Under the pieces are notes generated by a model. The model was not told where the DNA came from. It saw only the letters and a list, made by a program, of their open reading frames with translations, and did no database searches. A DNA stretch of 64,000 bases from Bin87 sp965243255. Its GTDB lineage: Bacteria; Chloroflexota; Dehalococcoidia; Lucifugimonadales; UBA3495. Positions 63,296 to 64,000 of the stretch are shown here, one piece after another. A program made the position numbers and the translations under genes. The DNA lies in NCBI GenBank assembly GCA_965243255.1, contig CBDEUH010000004.1, positions 2,170,001 through 2,234,000 on the forward strand. The letters are read 5' to 3'. The stretch's first letter is position 1; each line of letters begins with the position of its first letter.

Positions 63296-64000
63296 ATGGC
63301 CTTTCTGGAAGCTCGGAACCTGCACAAGACGTACCGGATGGGAAGGAATAATTTCGTGCACGCCCTTCGGGGCGTGGACGTCGACGCGGAGGCCGGCGAG
63401 ATGGTTGCCGTCACCGGCCCATCGGGCTGTGGCAAAAGCACCCTGATGCACATCCTGGGCATGCTTCACTCTCCCGACCAGGGAGTCATCCCCGCGCCTA
63501 AGCTGGTGATTGACGGGAAGGACGCGACCGCGCTTTCGGACCGGGGGCGAACCCGGATGCGGGCGGAACGCATCGGGTTCGTCTTTCAAGCGTTCAACCT
63601 GGTTGCGACCCTCACGGCTATGGAAAACGTGGCGCTCCCTGCCGAGTATGCCGGCTGGCGCCGCACCGACGCGAAGGCCGCTGCGCAGACCGCTCTTGAG
63701 TTGGTGGGACTGGAATCGCGTGCCGGACACAGGCCCATGGAGCTCTCCGGCGGGCAGCAGCAGCGCGTTGCCATCGCACGAGCGCTGGTGACACAACCCG
63801 CACTGCTGCTGGCGGACGAACCCACCGGCAACCTGGACTCGGAGAATACCCAGGAGATCATGGAGATTCTGCGCCGGTTCAACCGGGAGCTGGGTCAGAC
63901 CATCGTCCTGGTAACCCACGACGCGTGGGTCAGCGAGTCCTGCGGCCGGGTATTGACGATGGCGGACGGCGTCATTACCAGCGAGCACGCAGCGGGCAAT
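63296..64000 (+). CDS. ABC transporter ATP-binding protein (MacB/LolD type), 3' partial
   Basis: 235 residues are visible and the frame runs off the window. Walker A GPSGCGKSTLM near residue 41, Q loop FVFQAFNLVATLT, signature LSGGQQQRVAIARAL, Walker B LLLADEPTGNLDS and the H loop LVTHDAW are all intact. Length suggests only the last few codons are missing. It pairs with the permease just upstream. Confidence 0.92.
   Translation, partial: MAFLEARNLHKTYRMGRNNFVHALRGVDVDAEAGEMVAVTGPSGCGKSTLMHILGMLHSPDQGVIPAPKLVIDGKDATALSDRGRTRMRAERIGFVFQAFNLVATLTAMENVALPAEYAGWRRTDAKAAAQTALELVGLESRAGHRPMELSGGQQQRVAIARALVTQPALLLADEPTGNLDSENTQEIMEILRRFNRELGQTIVLVTHDAWVSESCGRVLTMADGVITSEHAAGN

Overview
The window is a high-GC bacterial chromosome segment. 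Gene content points to a heterotrophic Chloroflexota member, possibly SAR202-like: CaiB/BaiF CoA-transferases, an amidase, a hydantoinase, MFS carriers, lipoprotein beta-propellers and many Shine-Dalgarno (SD)-led genes. This assignment is inference, because no rRNA gene is present to settle it.

Layout. (1) 1-16075 is a compact catabolic and housekeeping block: ComEC-type hydrolase (cut by the window start), GNAT acetyltransferase, amidase with a GatC-like partner, S9 peptidase, two MFS carriers, an Asp-box propeller, a 2-hydroxyacid dehydrogenase, a dihydropyrimidinase-like enzyme, a double CoA-transferase and an orphan DNA methyltransferase. Together these could import and degrade amides or cyclic ureides and pass acids to CoA thioesters. 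(2) 16076-19132 holds dnaA, an NHL-repeat protein and tRNA-Ala(CGC) plus tRNA-Arg(CCT). (3) About 19133-43000 is an accessory island just past tRNA-Arg. It holds decayed genes (a TPR lipoprotein, a PD-(D/E)XK protein and a TnpB), a 73-bp hairpin tandem array behind a strong promoter and a 43-codon ORF, an AlpA-type regulator, an IS1595-like transposase, nested IS200/IS605-type elements, and a minus-strand operon encoding two NERD-domain proteins, a UvrD-like helicase and an ATPase-like protein. (4) 43093-64000 returns to chromosomal genes, many of them cell-envelope or sensory: ankyrin lipoprotein, MscS channel, PQQ-type and RCC1-type propeller lipoproteins, an FxLYD-like lipoprotein with a two-component system, small membrane proteins, a PAS-LuxR regulator and an ABC exporter cut by the window end.

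The best candidate for an undescribed system is the operon at 35140-39774. NERD protein 1 keeps the E-x-K nuclease motif and its paralogue NERD protein 2 has lost it. Both, and the helicase, end in the same short motif (I-x-I-x-R-V-x-x-L). A 9-codon ORF and a 13-bp hairpin separate the two NERD genes. The second is the 73-bp array at 24785-25655, whose units keep hairpin stems while the paired bases change. No database search was possible; family names rest on motifs recognised by eye.
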